A stretch of DNA of 64,000 bases from Streptomyces inhibens (GCF_003389455.1 NZ_QUAC01000233.1:32129-96128), one strand, 5' to 3'; shown: positions 36,177-46,178, counted from the first letter of the stretch. Numbers and translations: made by a program. Notes: generated by a model not told the origin, from the sequence alone.

Positions 36177-36637
36177 GGAAGATCCCTTTCCGTTTCCCCT
36201 TATCCATCTTCCGCTGGCACCCGGGTGTTCCCTGGCAAGGAAACGCAGCGCCCTACACGAGCAGTAAGCCGAACATCGGCGAGTCGGGCAGGACGGTGGC
36301 GTCCCGCTGGCCTGGTCCGGCAACCCGCTCGCGTTCCTCCATCCTGCGCATTGCCGCAACCGCTCACCGAGCGCACTCACATCGGCCGCGCTGGGCTCCC
36401 GGTGCTCAAGGAGCAGTTCTCCGGGCAGGTGGGCATCGACTGCCTGAGCGGGCTCTGGGTGGGTGACTGCGCTGGCTGGCGACCGTTCACGGGCGGAGGC
36501 TTGAGGCAGGCCGACGCCCCGTCGTCCCGGCGCCCCCGACCACAACCTGACCTAAGAGCCTTGACGAGACCTGCAAATTAGAACGTGCTCGACTGGACGA
36601 TGTGTAACCACTAAATATCGATAGAGAGGTTAGGGAT
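36177..36637. other. Divergent intergenic region
   Basis: 461 bp between divergently transcribed genes, no coding pattern. AAATATCGATAG near 36615, containing the palindrome TATCGATA, lies 15-20 bp upstream of the alpha/beta hydrolase start and may be a regulator site. GAGAGGTTAGGGAT is its ribosome site. Confidence 0.4.
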
Positions 36638-37507
36638 ATGGTCCCCGCAGTTCACCACCGCACCGCCACCATCAACGGTCTCGAGGTCTTCTACCGGGAG
36701 GCCGGCGACCCGAAAGCCCCCGCCGTGCTCCTCCTGCACGGCTTTCCGACCAGCTCGCACATGTTCCGCCACCTGATCCCGGCGCTCACCGACCGCTACC
36801 ACGTCATCGCACCCGATCACATCGGGTTCGGCAAGTCCGCGATGCCGGCCCTGCAGGACTTCCCGTACACCTTCGAGGCCCTCACCGACGTCACCTCCGG
36901 ACTGCTCCAGCACCTGGGCATCGACCGGTTCGCGATGTACGTACAGGACTACGGCGCTCCCATTGGCTGGCGGCTCGCCCTCCAAGCCCCCGACCGCACC
37001 ACCGCGATCATCACCCAGAACGGCAACGCCTACGAAGAGGGCTTCGTCAAGCCCTTCTGGGACGGCGTCTTCGCCTACGCCAAGGCCCCGGGACCGGACA
37101 CCGAAGCGCCCATGCGGGGGGCCCTGACCCCCGAGATCACCCGCTGGCAGTACGTGAACGGAGTCGCTGACCCGAGCCTGGTCAGCCCCGACAACTGGGT
37201 CCACGACCAGGCGCTGTTGGACCGCCCCGGCAATGACGAGATCCAGCTCAAGCTCTTCCGCGACTACCCGACCAACGTGGACCTCTACCCGCAGGTCCAC
37301 CAGTACTTCCGCGACTCCCAGGTCCCGCTACTGGCGGTCTGGGGCGCCAACGACGAGATCTTCGGCCCCGACGGCGCCAAGGCATTCACCCAGGACCTGC
37401 CCCACGCCGAGATCCACCTCCTCGAGTCCGGGCACTTCGCCCTGGAGAGCCACCTCGAGACCATCACCGAGCACATCCGCGACTTCCTCGCCCGCGTCCT
37501 CGCCTGA
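36638..37507 (+). CDS. Alpha/beta hydrolase, epoxide hydrolase/haloalkane dehalogenase type
   Basis: 289 residues. LLLHGFPTSSHM carries the HGxP oxyanion-hole motif. YVQDYGAPIGWRLA places an Asp nucleophile (D in VQDYG) rather than Ser, as in epoxide hydrolases and dehalogenases. ANDEIFGP and ESGHFALE supply the acid and His. A cap domain spans about 130-210. The natural substrate is not readable. It begins at ATG 36638 and is followed by a decayed fragment, so it is probably monocistronic. Confidence 0.9.
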   Translation: MVPAVHHRTATINGLEVFYREAGDPKAPAVLLLHGFPTSSHMFRHLIPALTDRYHVIAPDHIGFGKSAMPALQDFPYTFEALTDVTSGLLQHLGIDRFAMYVQDYGAPIGWRLALQAPDRTTAIITQNGNAYEEGFVKPFWDGVFAYAKAPGPDTEAPMRGALTPEITRWQYVNGVADPSLVSPDNWVHDQALLDRPGNDEIQLKLFRDYPTNVDLYPQVHQYFRDSQVPLLAVWGANDEIFGPDGAKAFTQDLPHAEIHLLESGHFALESHLETITEHIRDFLARVLA

Positions 37508-37541
37508 CGCTCAGAGGGTCGGGGCGACTGCCGCGGCCGCG

Positions 37542-37740
37542 GGCCACCACCCCCACTGCCTCCACCTCGAAGTCCACGACAGCGAGCGCCACTCCCGCGT
37601 CCGTACCCCGCCCGCCGCACTGAGCGGAGAAGCCGGGCGCGGCATGCGCATCGTCCAGGAGCTCTGCGACGACTGGGGGCAGGGCCCTCACCGGCGACGG
37701 CAAGGCCGTCTGGAGCTGCTTCCGCCGGCCCGAGGCCCCC
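37542..37740 (+). pseudogene. Fragment of a HATPase/anti-sigma-type ATP-binding protein
   Basis: One frame reads CLHLEVHDSERHSRVRTPPA then GEAGRGMRIVQELCDDWG, and another continues GDGKAVWSCF. This is the C-terminal half of the small histidine-kinase-like ATP-binding proteins common in Streptomyces (typically GRGLxLVxxLxDxWG then GKxVWxxL). The N-terminus is missing and the frame changes, so it is a relic. Confidence 0.5.
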
Positions 37741-37960
37741 ACCTCCCGCGGCTCCTGCACGCCCTGACCGTCAACAACCCCCAAACGCTGTGCACCACCG
37801 AGCGGCACGCCTCCTGCGCGACGTGCACGACGCCTACGACTTCCTGGCGCCCCCCACGCCCTTCAAGACCGGAACGGTAGCTTCACCACCGGCCTGGGGC
37901 CACATGCGGAGTCGAGGGCCTCATCGCAGGCCGGCCGGTGGGTTCGGCGGTGGAGGTGGC

Positions 37961-38587
37961 TCACGCGTCCGGAGCGACGAGGCTACGAAGCAGGGGAGTG
38001 GCGATCCGCACGATGTCCTCCACGTCTGCCTCGGCCAGGTCGGGCATGTGCAGCAGAAAGCGCTGGGCCGCGACACCCATCATGATCGCGCTGAACAATG
38101 CGGCACGCAGTCGCGCGTCGGGGGCATCGATGGTGGCAGCGATGTGGTCGGTGACCTCCGCGGTGACATGCCGGCGCAGCAGCTCTGCCGCTTCGTCGCT
38201 CGTCATGCTGGTCCGCAGGAGCACTGCCATGGGGCTGTCCGGATCTGCCGCCCAGGTGTCCAGCATGCCGCGCAGGCGGTTCTCCACCGTGTGGCCGGGG
38301 TCGCTGGTGGTGAGTTCGTCGTGGGGGATCTGCCAGTGGACGGCCTCGCGGAACAGGTCCTGCTTGCTGCCGAAATACTGGATCACCGAGGACTTGTCCA
38401 CGTCAGCTTCGGTCGCAATGGCGCGGATGGTGGCGCGCTCGTAGCCGACTTCCGCGAACTTCCGCCGTGCGGCCGTCAGGATGCGCCGACGTGTGCGCTC
38501 GCCTTTGCGCTCCGGAAGGGCTGCTTCCTCGTCCGGGCCCCCTGAACCGGAATTCCGCCGCGCGGCCTGTCCGGGCGCATTCGTCAC
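37961..38587 (-). CDS. TetR-family transcriptional regulator
   Basis: 208 residues with GTG start 38587. The helix-turn-helix is at about 28-75: RRRILTAARRKFAEVGYERA then TIRAIATEADVDKSSVIQYF and GSKQDLF. The ligand-binding C-terminal domain (80-208) is of the common actinomycete type (AVLLRTSMTSDEAAELLRRH). The glycosyltransferase gene lies just upstream in the same direction, 254 bp away, and is a plausible target (inference). Several alternative GTG starts exist; this one keeps a short Gly/Ser N-terminus. Confidence 0.88.
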   Translation of the reverse strand: MTNAPGQAARRNSGSGGPDEEAALPERKGERTRRRILTAARRKFAEVGYERATIRAIATEADVDKSSVIQYFGSKQDLFREAVHWQIPHDELTTSDPGHTVENRLRGMLDTWAADPDSPMAVLLRTSMTSDEAAELLRRHVTAEVTDHIAATIDAPDARLRAALFSAIMMGVAAQRFLLHMPDLAEADVEDIVRIATPLLRSLVAPDA

Positions 38588-38841
38588 TGCATCGGCGCAG
38601 GTCAAAGTCGGTCCCCTTTCCGGTGCCGGTCCTGATGCTACAAGCACCTCCGCGCGGCGCCGGGGCCTTGGTGACGGCAGATCGGAAGGCTCCGCAGGGG
38701 GAGGAGCTGATGCTGTTGCACGGGGAGGGCCGGCCCTCACCACTACTGCACTCCGGCCGGTGGAGTGCCAACGGCCGGAGTGAGACGCAACGGTTCGGCG
38801 AAACCGTCACAGTGGTGGTGTGCGGACGAGAGCCGTCCGGC

Positions 38842-40029
38842 TCAGGCGGCCAGCGCTGCTGCGTCCTCCACCAGCCGGTCGAGGTCCGGCAGAGCGTGGG
38901 CCCGGCGCTGGAGTCCTTGGGCGCGGGACCGGTAGGAGCGGTCCTCCAGTACGTTGCGCACCGCCGCGGCCAGCGAATCGCGGGTGACGTCCTGGACGTC
39001 TATCCGGGTCCCGACGCCCAACTGCTGGAGCCGGCCGGCGTTGTGGGACTGCTCGGCGAACAACGGCACAGCCACCATGGGGACTCCGGCTGCCAGCGCC
39101 TCCCGGGTCCCGTTGAATCCAGCATGCGTAATGAACAAATCGCTGGACCGGAGCAGCAGTTCCTGCTGGACGAACGACGTCAGATGGACGTTGCCGGGGC
39201 GTGGTCCGTCCCACTGCCGCGGGTCGCGGTCCGCCCCCAGGGCCACGACACCGGTGACGGGCAGCTCTCCGAGTGTCTCGATGATGGTCTTCAGCAGAGC
39301 GTGGGCGCCGCCGGGAAGCCGGGTGGCGTTCGAGCCGAGGGTGGCGAGGACGAGCGGCCGGTCCGTGGAGAGTTGGGCGATATCCGGGTCGAGGGCACCC
39401 TGTGCCGTCTGCGCGGGAACCTGGTAGTAGCGGGCGCTGGGCAGTCGGCTGTCCGTGGGGTAGAAGTCCTCCGGAACGACTCCGGCACGGAAGGCGCGGA
39501 ACGTGTGCCAGGCGTCGCTGACCGGCGCGAGGCCGAGCTTCCCCCGCTGCCGGTTGAGCTCCTTCGTCACGACGGGATGGGCATAGGGCGCCATCGGTGC
39601 GATGTCCAAAGCGCCGTGTGGGATGCCGAGGCTTTCCGCCGCCAGATAGCCGCCGTACTCGGTCGACTCGTGGAGGATCAGGTCCGGTTGCCAGCTCTTC
39701 GCCACTTCGAGGAGGTCGCGGGTGCCGGCCTCGGCAAGGTGCCCGACGAAGGCCGCAGCGAAGAATTCTGGCGCCATCTCGACGGTCACGGAACCGGCCT
39801 TCTCCATGCCCGGCGGGGGCCGGAGCCTACCGCCCTGGAGTGCTTCCCCCATCGACTGGACGTTGGGCAACGTTAACGCGGTAAGTCCGCGCTCCTCGAT
39901 GTGCGGGACAACGCTGGCTCCCGTGGCGACGGCCACCTTATGACCCGCCTCTTGGGCTCTCTCTGCCACTGGCAGCACCAGGGGGGCGAGGTGCGAATAG
40001 ATTGCCTGGGCGGTGATGAGTATGCGCAT
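38842..40029 (-). CDS. Family-1 (MGT/UGT-like) glycosyltransferase
   Basis: 395 residues, cytoplasmic. MRILITAQAIYSHLAPLVLP is the typical start of actinomycete GT1 glycosyltransferases. LVLATLGSNATRLPGGAHAL and DLFITHAGFNGTREALAAGV with PLFAEQSHNA form the C-terminal nucleotide-sugar site. Such enzymes glycosylate macrolides, flavonoids or other small acceptors, often for self-protection. It is full length. An inverted repeat about 70-95 bp upstream may be bound by the adjacent TetR regulator. Confidence 0.9.
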   Translation of the reverse strand: MRILITAQAIYSHLAPLVLPVAERAQEAGHKVAVATGASVVPHIEERGLTALTLPNVQSMGEALQGGRLRPPPGMEKAGSVTVEMAPEFFAAAFVGHLAEAGTRDLLEVAKSWQPDLILHESTEYGGYLAAESLGIPHGALDIAPMAPYAHPVVTKELNRQRGKLGLAPVSDAWHTFRAFRAGVVPEDFYPTDSRLPSARYYQVPAQTAQGALDPDIAQLSTDRPLVLATLGSNATRLPGGAHALLKTIIETLGELPVTGVVALGADRDPRQWDGPRPGNVHLTSFVQQELLLRSSDLFITHAGFNGTREALAAGVPMVAVPLFAEQSHNAGRLQQLGVGTRIDVQDVTRDSLAAAVRNVLEDRSYRSRAQGLQRRAHALPDLDRLVEDAAALAA

Positions 40030-40097
40030 GGTGCTCGCTCTCCACGATGCGGTGCAGGCGCCACGGTGTGGGCCTCGCCCCGGGTTTCACGGCCGAC

Positions 40098-40124
40098 TTC
40101 TCAGAAATAAACGCTTGTTGAGAA
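40098..40124. promoter_or_regulatory. Candidate operator upstream of the glycosyltransferase
   Basis: TTCTCA (40098-40103) and TGAGAA (40119-40124) are exact inverted halves separated by 15 AT-rich bases that include AAACGCTTGTT, a sequence similar to known TetR sites. It lies 69-95 bp before the start at 40029. Inference only. Confidence 0.4.
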
Positions 40125-40445
40125 TCTATCACTCGCCTTTCGCACCCCCTTCAGGGCCTCGTCGTGGTCTCGGGGGCACCGGCACTGGTCGACACACATA
40201 GCCAAGGCTCTCCGCAAGCAGGCTGTCCGCTAAGCCTTCCCGCTTGTGTCGTCTGCCCCGCCGCCTATCCGTGCGGCGGGGCGGCGGCCTTCCGTGGGTA
40301 GCGCAAAGGACCCGGCACCCGGTCCGATGGGGACTGGTGTCGGAGCCGACGACGGCGCCGTCATCGAAGGGCAGTTGGAGGACGTCGGCGAAGAATTGCC
40401 GTGTGTACAAGGGCAAGGGGCCTTCTCGAAGGTCGGGGCAGTGTG
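40125..40445. other. Intergenic stretch, no gene supported
   Basis: No coding pattern was recognised on either strand between the operator-like repeat and the end of the DUF317 remnant. Confidence 0.35.
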
Positions 40446-41178
40446 TCAGCGGCGCGGACCGGGTCGTCCGACGGGAGCGGCGGGCACAGTTGCGGTGGTG
40501 GTGCTCCAGCGCGGCACGCTGCGGGTGCCGAGGGACGGCGGGCGGCGCGACGCGGCGCTGCGCTGCACGTCGAGCGGTGTCGGGACCGGGGGCGGCGGTG
40601 GCGTGATCGGGGTGAGCTGGGCCTTGCCGCGCAGGGTGGAGAGCATCGTGTCCCGCCACCGGGGCAGCGGCGTGGGAGAGACGCACGTGGTGACCGCCTT
40701 GACCAGAGGCACCGGAGTGTTCGAGGAGGCCGTGGCGTACCAGTACGGCCGCTCTGCGGCGGTCCGCCCCACAGGAACCAGCGGGCCTCCAGCGGGGTCA
40801 GCTCTCGTTCCGGGGCCAGGCGGCCGGTGGTGTATTCCAGGCCGGCCATCGTGTCGGGGTCTGGAGTTCCATGACTCCCCAGCGGGGGTGCTGGAGTCTC
40901 CAGCCGCGGTTGATCAGCCGTGTCACTGCGCTGAACGCGGACAGCTGGGCATCCGCTTTCGTATCCGGGGCAGCCAGATAGGCGTCCGGTCCGTCGGTGT
41001 ACGCCGTCGACAGGGCCTGGGTGAAGGGGGTGACGAACTCGGTCGGGGTCATGTCGTTGAAGCAAACGCCCCACTGGGGCTGGGCGAACGGGTCGGTGTA
41101 GGCGGTGATGCGCCACAGTCCGTCGTCCTCGCCCTCGGGCAGGTGGTCGAGGCGGAGGCGACGATCGGGAGCGGTCAC
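40446..41178 (-). pseudogene. DUF317-domain protein, frameshifted
   Basis: The minus strand reads RLRLDHLPEGEDDGLWRITA and DPFAQPQWGVCFNDMTPTEF, then NRGWRLQHPRWGVMELQTPT. The frame changes near 40865 to MAGLEYTTGRLAPERELTPL and EARWFLWGGP, and again near 40760 to PYWYATASSNTPVPLVKAVT with LTPITPPPPPVPTPLDVQR. These blocks are the DUF317 pattern of Streptomyces, often on integrative elements and plasmids. The N-terminal repeat is missing. Function is unknown and the gene is broken. Confidence 0.75.
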
Positions 41179-41338
41179 GAAGGCATGAGAAGTTACGTGG
41201 AATCACCCCCTGAGACTGCCGTCAGCGGCAGGGGCGTCACCGCGGCCGAGGAGGCCCGTTGGACATCTCAATGATGTTGCAGGACAAATGGCCGATCGGT
41301 GACCACCTGGAGATCGTTCCGGACATCTGGGTGGTTCG

Positions 41339-42580
41339 TTAAATTTCTGGCTTGGCGAGGTGATCGGCGGTGCCACCGCGCCACTCGACCAGGAAGAGGC
41401 TCGCGTCATCGGTTGTGGTCCCGCCCCTCTCTCGCATCAGTGTGTGGGAGAGGCTCCGCACCATCTCCTGCACGTTTCCACTGGTGGGCCCGACGCGCTC
41501 GATGGTGTCGATCAAGCGTTCCTCGCCGAACTGCTCCCCGCCGGTTTTATGTTCCTCGACGACGCCGTCGGTGTAGAACAGCACCCGGTCGCCGCGCCGG
41601 AGCTTCCGCGTGCTGACCTGCGGTGTGTCACCGCCGAAGCCGACCGGCAGGGTTCCCGGGCTATCCAATGGCTGGATGACCCGGTGGCCGCGGATCAGCA
41701 GCGGTGCCGGGTGGCCGGCGTTGACCCATTGCAAGTGGCCCGTTCCGATGTCCATGCGCATCATCTGCGCCGTGACGAAGTGGTCGGGGCCGAACTGCTC
41801 ATCGATAGCGGCATCCATGAACTCATACAGTTCGGCGAGCCCGACATCGGCGCGTCTGGCGTGCCGGTAGGCACCCACGGCGACGGTCGCCAGTACTGCA
41901 GCGTTCAAGCCGTGGCCCATCGCGTCGATGACGGCCAGATGCAAGATGTCGTCATTGAGGGCGTAGTCCAAGCTGTCGCCGGCGACGTCGTAGGCGGGCT
42001 CCATGATTCCAGCGACTGCGACCTGCGGGGTCTTCATCGACAGCGGAGGCAGCAATGACCACTGGATCTCCGCAGCCACGCTCATCGGTTCGCGACGCCG
42101 GGCCTGGAAGAACTGGTCCGTGTAACCGCCTTTGGTGACCAACATGTCGGCGACCAGGCCGGCGAGTCGTCGAAGCAACCGGCGGTCATCGTCGTCGACG
42201 CTGTCGAGGGTGAGGGCCATCACCCCGACCTCGTCGCTGCCGTCCAGTAGCGGCAGGAACATCCGTATGCCGTCGGCCTGCGGGTGCTCGACTGCGGTCG
42301 CGTGGAGGAAAGCCTCGCCGGCCCGGGATTCGAAAGGCAGTGGATCGCCGACTCTGAGCCCCCTGCCCGGCAGCGGCACCAGCATGAGCTGGGCATAGTC
42401 CTGCAGGAAGATCGAAACATTCCGGCCACCGATGATGCGCACCTCTTCCGCCACCAGCGGCGCGATGAGCTGGGGCGGCATCTCGTGAGCCCGGTCCAGC
42501 AGCTGCCCCAGCAGCCGCTCGCCGAATCCTTCCGACCGGTCCACCGGAACCCTGCGGTTCTCCTGCACAAATTCCGTCAT
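41339..42580 (-). CDS. SpoIIE-type protein phosphatase with GAF-like N-terminus
   Basis: 413 residues, soluble. Residues 20-165 form a sensory GAF-like domain (EEVRIIGGRNVSIFLQDYAQ, VGVMALTLDSVDDDDRRLLR). The phosphatase domain (about 185-405) carries AGDSLDYALNDD, DAMGHGLNA, WVNAGHPAPLLI, LFYTDGVVEEH and DDASLFLVEW. In the first metal motif the usual GGDxYD is GDSLDY, shared with the decayed paralogue, so it is a subfamily trait. It probably dephosphorylates an anti-sigma antagonist. ATG 42580 is preceded by GAGGTGCCC; a reading upstream to 42979 lacks similarity. Confidence 0.9.
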   Translation of the reverse strand: MTEFVQENRRVPVDRSEGFGERLLGQLLDRAHEMPPQLIAPLVAEEVRIIGGRNVSIFLQDYAQLMLVPLPGRGLRVGDPLPFESRAGEAFLHATAVEHPQADGIRMFLPLLDGSDEVGVMALTLDSVDDDDRRLLRRLAGLVADMLVTKGGYTDQFFQARRREPMSVAAEIQWSLLPPLSMKTPQVAVAGIMEPAYDVAGDSLDYALNDDILHLAVIDAMGHGLNAAVLATVAVGAYRHARRADVGLAELYEFMDAAIDEQFGPDHFVTAQMMRMDIGTGHLQWVNAGHPAPLLIRGHRVIQPLDSPGTLPVGFGGDTPQVSTRKLRRGDRVLFYTDGVVEEHKTGGEQFGEERLIDTIERVGPTSGNVQEMVRSLSHTLMRERGGTTTDDASLFLVEWRGGTADHLAKPEI

Positions 42581-42999
42581 GGGCACCTCAATTTTTGCCC
42601 GCAGACAGACAGCTTTCCTCTTCTGCCGGCTCCCCTGCTTTGCTGCCACGCAGACCGCGAGCACCGCACCGGCGTCCCCTCCAGCATCGCACCAGCTCAC
42701 ACCCCACGACATTCCTGTTGGGATGGATCTTGCAAACGCGGTTCCGCCCTGACTGGCCTGCCGCGCGAGCCTTCCCTGCCGGTACGCGGATAGGTTGCTG
42801 GCCGGGACTGACGGGACGACGAGATCGACATGGCGCCGTACGCGGTGGCCGAGTCTGTGCCCACGAAGACCATCGGGGTGCGGCTGCCGATCTGACCCCG
42901 CGGCCCGCGGCGGCTCGCACGAACGAGTGGGTTTCGGCGGAATAGGGAACTCCATATCCCACTCACAGTGCCTGCACATGTTGCTGGGCCAGGGTGATC
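42581..42999. other. Divergent intergenic region
   Basis: About 420 bp between the phosphatase and the ferric-reductase-like gene. No coding pattern; it should hold both promoters. I could not pick out reliable -35/-10 boxes. Confidence 0.35.
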
Positions 43000-43021
43000 G
43001 AGCCCTTCGGCGAAAGGGCTC
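43000..43021 (+). promoter_or_regulatory. Hairpin covering the ribosome site of the next gene
   Basis: GAGCCCTT (43000-43007), loop CGGCGA, AAGGGCTC (43014-43021): a perfect 8-bp stem ending 2 bp before ATG 43024. The only Shine-Dalgarno-like bases, AAAGGG, are inside the stem, so folding could repress translation. Confidence 0.5.
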
Positions 43022-43023
43022 AC

Positions 43024-44076
43024 ATGACCAGCACCATCACGCCTGGCTCGACAGCGACCCGCGCCGCACGGTCAGCCCCGCGTCCACCGAGTCTCGTCCC
43101 GGTCCTGGCGCAACTGATGATCTGGGGCGGTGCCGCCGCTGCCGTGTGGCTGTGGTGGAGCAACACCGCCGCACCGGCCACGGCCTCGGACTGGCTGCCC
43201 GCCGGCGTGCGCGTCGCCGGGCCGCTGGCCGGCTACGCCTGCGCTGTCCTCCTGCTGCTGATGGCGCGCGTGCCGCTGCTGGACCGTAGCGTCGGCAGCG
43301 ACCGCCTGGCCCGCTGGCACGCATGGGGCGGCCGATGCACCGTCTCACTGGTGCTCGCCCACGTCTTGCTGCTTCTGGCGGGAAGCACGCTGGGCGGCGG
43401 GCACCCCGAGGGCGTGGAAACCCCGGGGGCCGGAAGCGGGGCCCCCTCTCTGTACCTCCTTGTCGAAGCCATCATCGGCGGTGTGTTGCTGCTGATCACC
43501 GCGGTCGTCTCCGCGCGCGCGGTGCGCCGCCGTGTCTCGTACGAGACCTGGCACTTCCTGCACTTCGCGACCTATCTGGCGGTCTTCTTCGCCTTCTGGC
43601 ACCAGGTGGCGATGGGCGAAGACCTCGTGGGGAACCGCGCGGCCAACCTCGCCTGGTACGCCATGTACATCACGGTGACGGTCCTGCTGGTCTGGTCCCG
43701 GTTCGCCCTCCCCTTGCGCCGCGCCCTGTGCCACCGGCTCAGGGTCGCCGAAGTGCGACCCGAGGCTCCCGGCGTCGTCTCGGTGTATGTGACCGGACAC
43801 CGGTTGGACGAGCTGCGCGCGGAGGCCGGCCAGTTCTTCCGCTGGCGGTTTCTGAGCAGCGGCATGTGGTGGGCCGCCAACCTGTACTCCTTCTCGGCCG
43901 CACCGCACCCGGAATATCCGCGCATCACGGTGAAGGCAGCAGGCTCCCACAGCGCGGCACTTGCCCACCTGAAGCCCGGCACCCCGGTGCTGGCCGAAGG
44001 GCCAGCCGTGTCAGCGGCGGGCGCTGAGATAGCGATTCCCCCACAGCCACCTCGCTCGGACGACGGACAGACGTAG
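43024..44076 (+). pseudogene. Ferric-reductase-like transmembrane oxidoreductase, 3' truncated
   Basis: Residues 1-225 are a ferric-reductase/NOX-type membrane domain with about six helices and haem-ligand histidines (ARWHAWGGRCTVSLVLAHVL, ETWHFLHFATYLAVFFAFWH). An FAD-binding domain begins at about 240 (GQFFRWRF, NLYSFSAAPHPEYPR). At LKPGTPVLAEGP (about 44000) similarity ends; relatives go on with a Gly-rich NAD-binding domain of about 120 residues. Instead the frame enters antisense of a serine recombinase and stops at 44076. Without the NAD domain electron transfer should fail. Confidence 0.82.
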
Positions 44077-45206
44077 TTGTGGACGACTACCTTTCCTGAC
44101 TTACGCCGGTAGCGGTGTCCCACCAGACCTCGATGGCATTTGCTGCACCGCAGGATTCCGGAGAGAAAGTACTTGTTGACCGGTGCGGTGCCGGCCTCGC
44201 CGGGCTTGATTCCGGCCTTCTGGCGGCGGCGTTGCCACTCGAACTGGACCTGGGGCCAGTGCTTGGGGGTGACGATGGGGTCCCACGACCCGAGCAAGGG
44301 GCGTCCCTCGTCATCGAAGAGGGCCAGTGACCAGCCGTCCCCGCCGGTAGCGGCTTGGACCCGATGTTTCCCCGCGTAGGAGACCATGCCCGCGTAGCGC
44401 GGATTGCGGAGCATCTTGGCGACCATCGTGGATGAACATGTGCGGGCGGCAGGAGGCTTGATCCCTTCGGCGTTGAAGGTCCTGGCGATGCTGTAGGCCG
44501 ATTCCCCCGACGTGAAGTCCTGGAAGATTCGGACGACGACGTCGGCCTCGTCCGGGACGAGCTGCCTTTGTGCTCGCCCTTGCGGATCCAGCCGTACGCG
44601 ATGCGGCCTTGGGCGAGTCCGTTCTGTGCGGCGGTGAGGTGTTGGCGGGCGACGCGGTGGGCGGTGTCCTTGGAGGGCTTGAGCGCCATCACGTACATCA
44701 TGCGGGCCTTGTGGCGGTCGCTGTCGTTGATGAGGTTCATGCGGCCGCCGGTGCCTCCGGTGACGGGGCGCTCGACGTATTTGACGATGTCGATGAGGTC
44801 TTCGAGATTTCGGGGTTGGCGGGCGAGCCGGTCGAGGTCGTAGAAGATCACGCCGTCGATGACGCCGTTGGCGAGGTCGGCGAGGAGCTGGCGGAATTCG
44901 GGGCGCGGGACGATCCAGTCGATGGAGCCGTCGGGCCTGATGACCTTGCGCTTCTTGAAGGCGGAGGTGTCGTTTTCCCGGTAGATCTTGGCGAAGGGGC
45001 CCCAGCGCAGGCAGGCGCGGGCGTCTTCGAGTTGGCGGTCGAGGCAGGTTTCGAGGCCGAAGCGGTTGGAGGAGGTGCGGAGGTAGGCGTCGGGGCGCTT
45101 GGGGGGAGTAGGCCGCTAGGTGGTCGTAGAGGTTGAGGGTGACCTGGCCCCCACGGGCGTGCGCGGGGACGTCGAAGTCCTCCCAGACGGTCACGGCTGT
45201 CGTCAC
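44007..45206 (-). pseudogene. Large serine recombinase, frameshifted and 3' truncated
   Basis: GTG 45206 starts TTAVTVWEDFDVPAHARGGQ. The frame then changes near 45095 to DAYLRTSSNRFGLETCLDRQ (resolvase nucleophile region) and VIFYDLDRLARQPRNLEDLI. It changes back near 44575 to VPDEADVVVRIFQDFTSGES. The zinc-ribbon and recombinase region follows (FLSGILRCSKCHRGLVGHRY, YVCPSSERGGCGG). The C-terminal coiled coil is absent: the sequence joins the ferric-reductase gene at about 44005. It looks like the dead integrase of a lost element. Confidence 0.82.
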
Positions 45207-45326
45207 GGTGTCGGCTCCTGGTGCTCGTCGGCTCCGATACCGGGCACTTTCCGGCGAACTCAGGGGCTGGGTGGTGTCGTGGATCCGCTGTACGTTCCGC
45301 GGCCGCCACCCTGGATACTGATCACC

Positions 45327-45944
45327 ATGCGCACTGACTTTGATCCCGCTGTCATGTCCCGCAATGACTTCTACCGGCTGCTGACCGCCACCGTGGTGCC
45401 GCGGCCCATCGCCTGGGTGTCCACCACCTCGGCGGACGGGACGCACAACCTTGCACCGCATTCGTTCTTCACCATCGCCAGCGTCGCGCCGCCCGTTGTG
45501 CAGTTCAGCTCCGTCGGGCGCAAGGACACTTTGCGCAATATCGAGGCGACCGGACAGTTCGTGGTGAACTTCGCGTCGGAGGAGCAGTTCGAGCAGATCA
45601 ATGACACGGGTACGGACTTCCCGCACGGGGTGAGTGAGTTCGAGGCTGCCGGGATCGAATCCGAGCCGAGTTTGCGGGTCAAGCCGCTGCGGGTGGCGGC
45701 CTCGCCCGTGGCGTTGGAGTGCGAGGTGCACACCACGATCGGGATCGGGGATTCCACCATCGTGTTCGGGCGCGTGGTGCATGCGGTTGTGTCGCAGGAT
45801 GTGCTGGTTGACGGGCACCCCGAGATCTCCAAGCTCAAGCCGTTGTCGCGGTTGGGCAAGGACGAGTGGGGCACGGTCGGTGACGTACGGGAGATCTCCC
45901 GTATCCGGCATGCGGACTGGCGGGGGCCGGCGGGCGATCGGTAA
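45327..45944 (+). CDS. Flavin reductase-like protein
   Basis: 205 residues. The pattern MSRNDFYRLLTATVVPRPIA, WVSTTSADGTHNLAPHSFFT and FSSVGRKDTLRNIEATGQFV is the flavin reductase (FMN-binding split barrel) family, close to the DIM6/NTAB subgroup. Such proteins bind FMN and reduce it for partner monooxygenases or act on small molecules. ATG 45327 has no clear ribosome site and could be leaderless. Frame and length are normal despite lying beside the broken recombinase. Confidence 0.88.
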   Translation: MRTDFDPAVMSRNDFYRLLTATVVPRPIAWVSTTSADGTHNLAPHSFFTIASVAPPVVQFSSVGRKDTLRNIEATGQFVVNFASEEQFEQINDTGTDFPHGVSEFEAAGIESEPSLRVKPLRVAASPVALECEVHTTIGIGDSTIVFGRVVHAVVSQDVLVDGHPEISKLKPLSRLGKDEWGTVGDVREISRIRHADWRGPAGDR

Positions 45945-46071
45945 GGGGACGAGCGGGCGGAGAGCGCTTCTTCCGGTCCGGGGGAAGGTTTCAAGTCGGT
46001 TTGTTTGTGGGCTACTTCCGGCTTACCGCGGTGTTTGAGATGTTCGAGACTCTGTCTTGATGGTTCTTGGT

Positions 46072-46175
46072 GCTGCGGTGGTGCTGCGGTGGTGCAGTGG
46101 TGCCGGTGGTTGTTCGTGATGAGTGACGGGTCGACTGACAGACCGACTGGCTGACCGACTGACCGACTGACTGGA
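46072..46175. repeat. Short tandem repeats before the next gene
   Basis: Two units of GGTGCTGCGGT plus a partial copy (about 46072-46100) are followed by degenerate CTGACCGA units (about 46133-46175). They fill the leader of the secreted phosphatase gene up to its ribosome site CTGGAGTT. Likely slippage products. Confidence 0.55.
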
Positions 46176-46178
46176 GTT

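Noticed and set aside
41240..41340. Short plus-strand peptide ending GDHLEIVPDIWVVR
   Set aside because: Coding-like but only about 24 residues, without start or family; may be debris.
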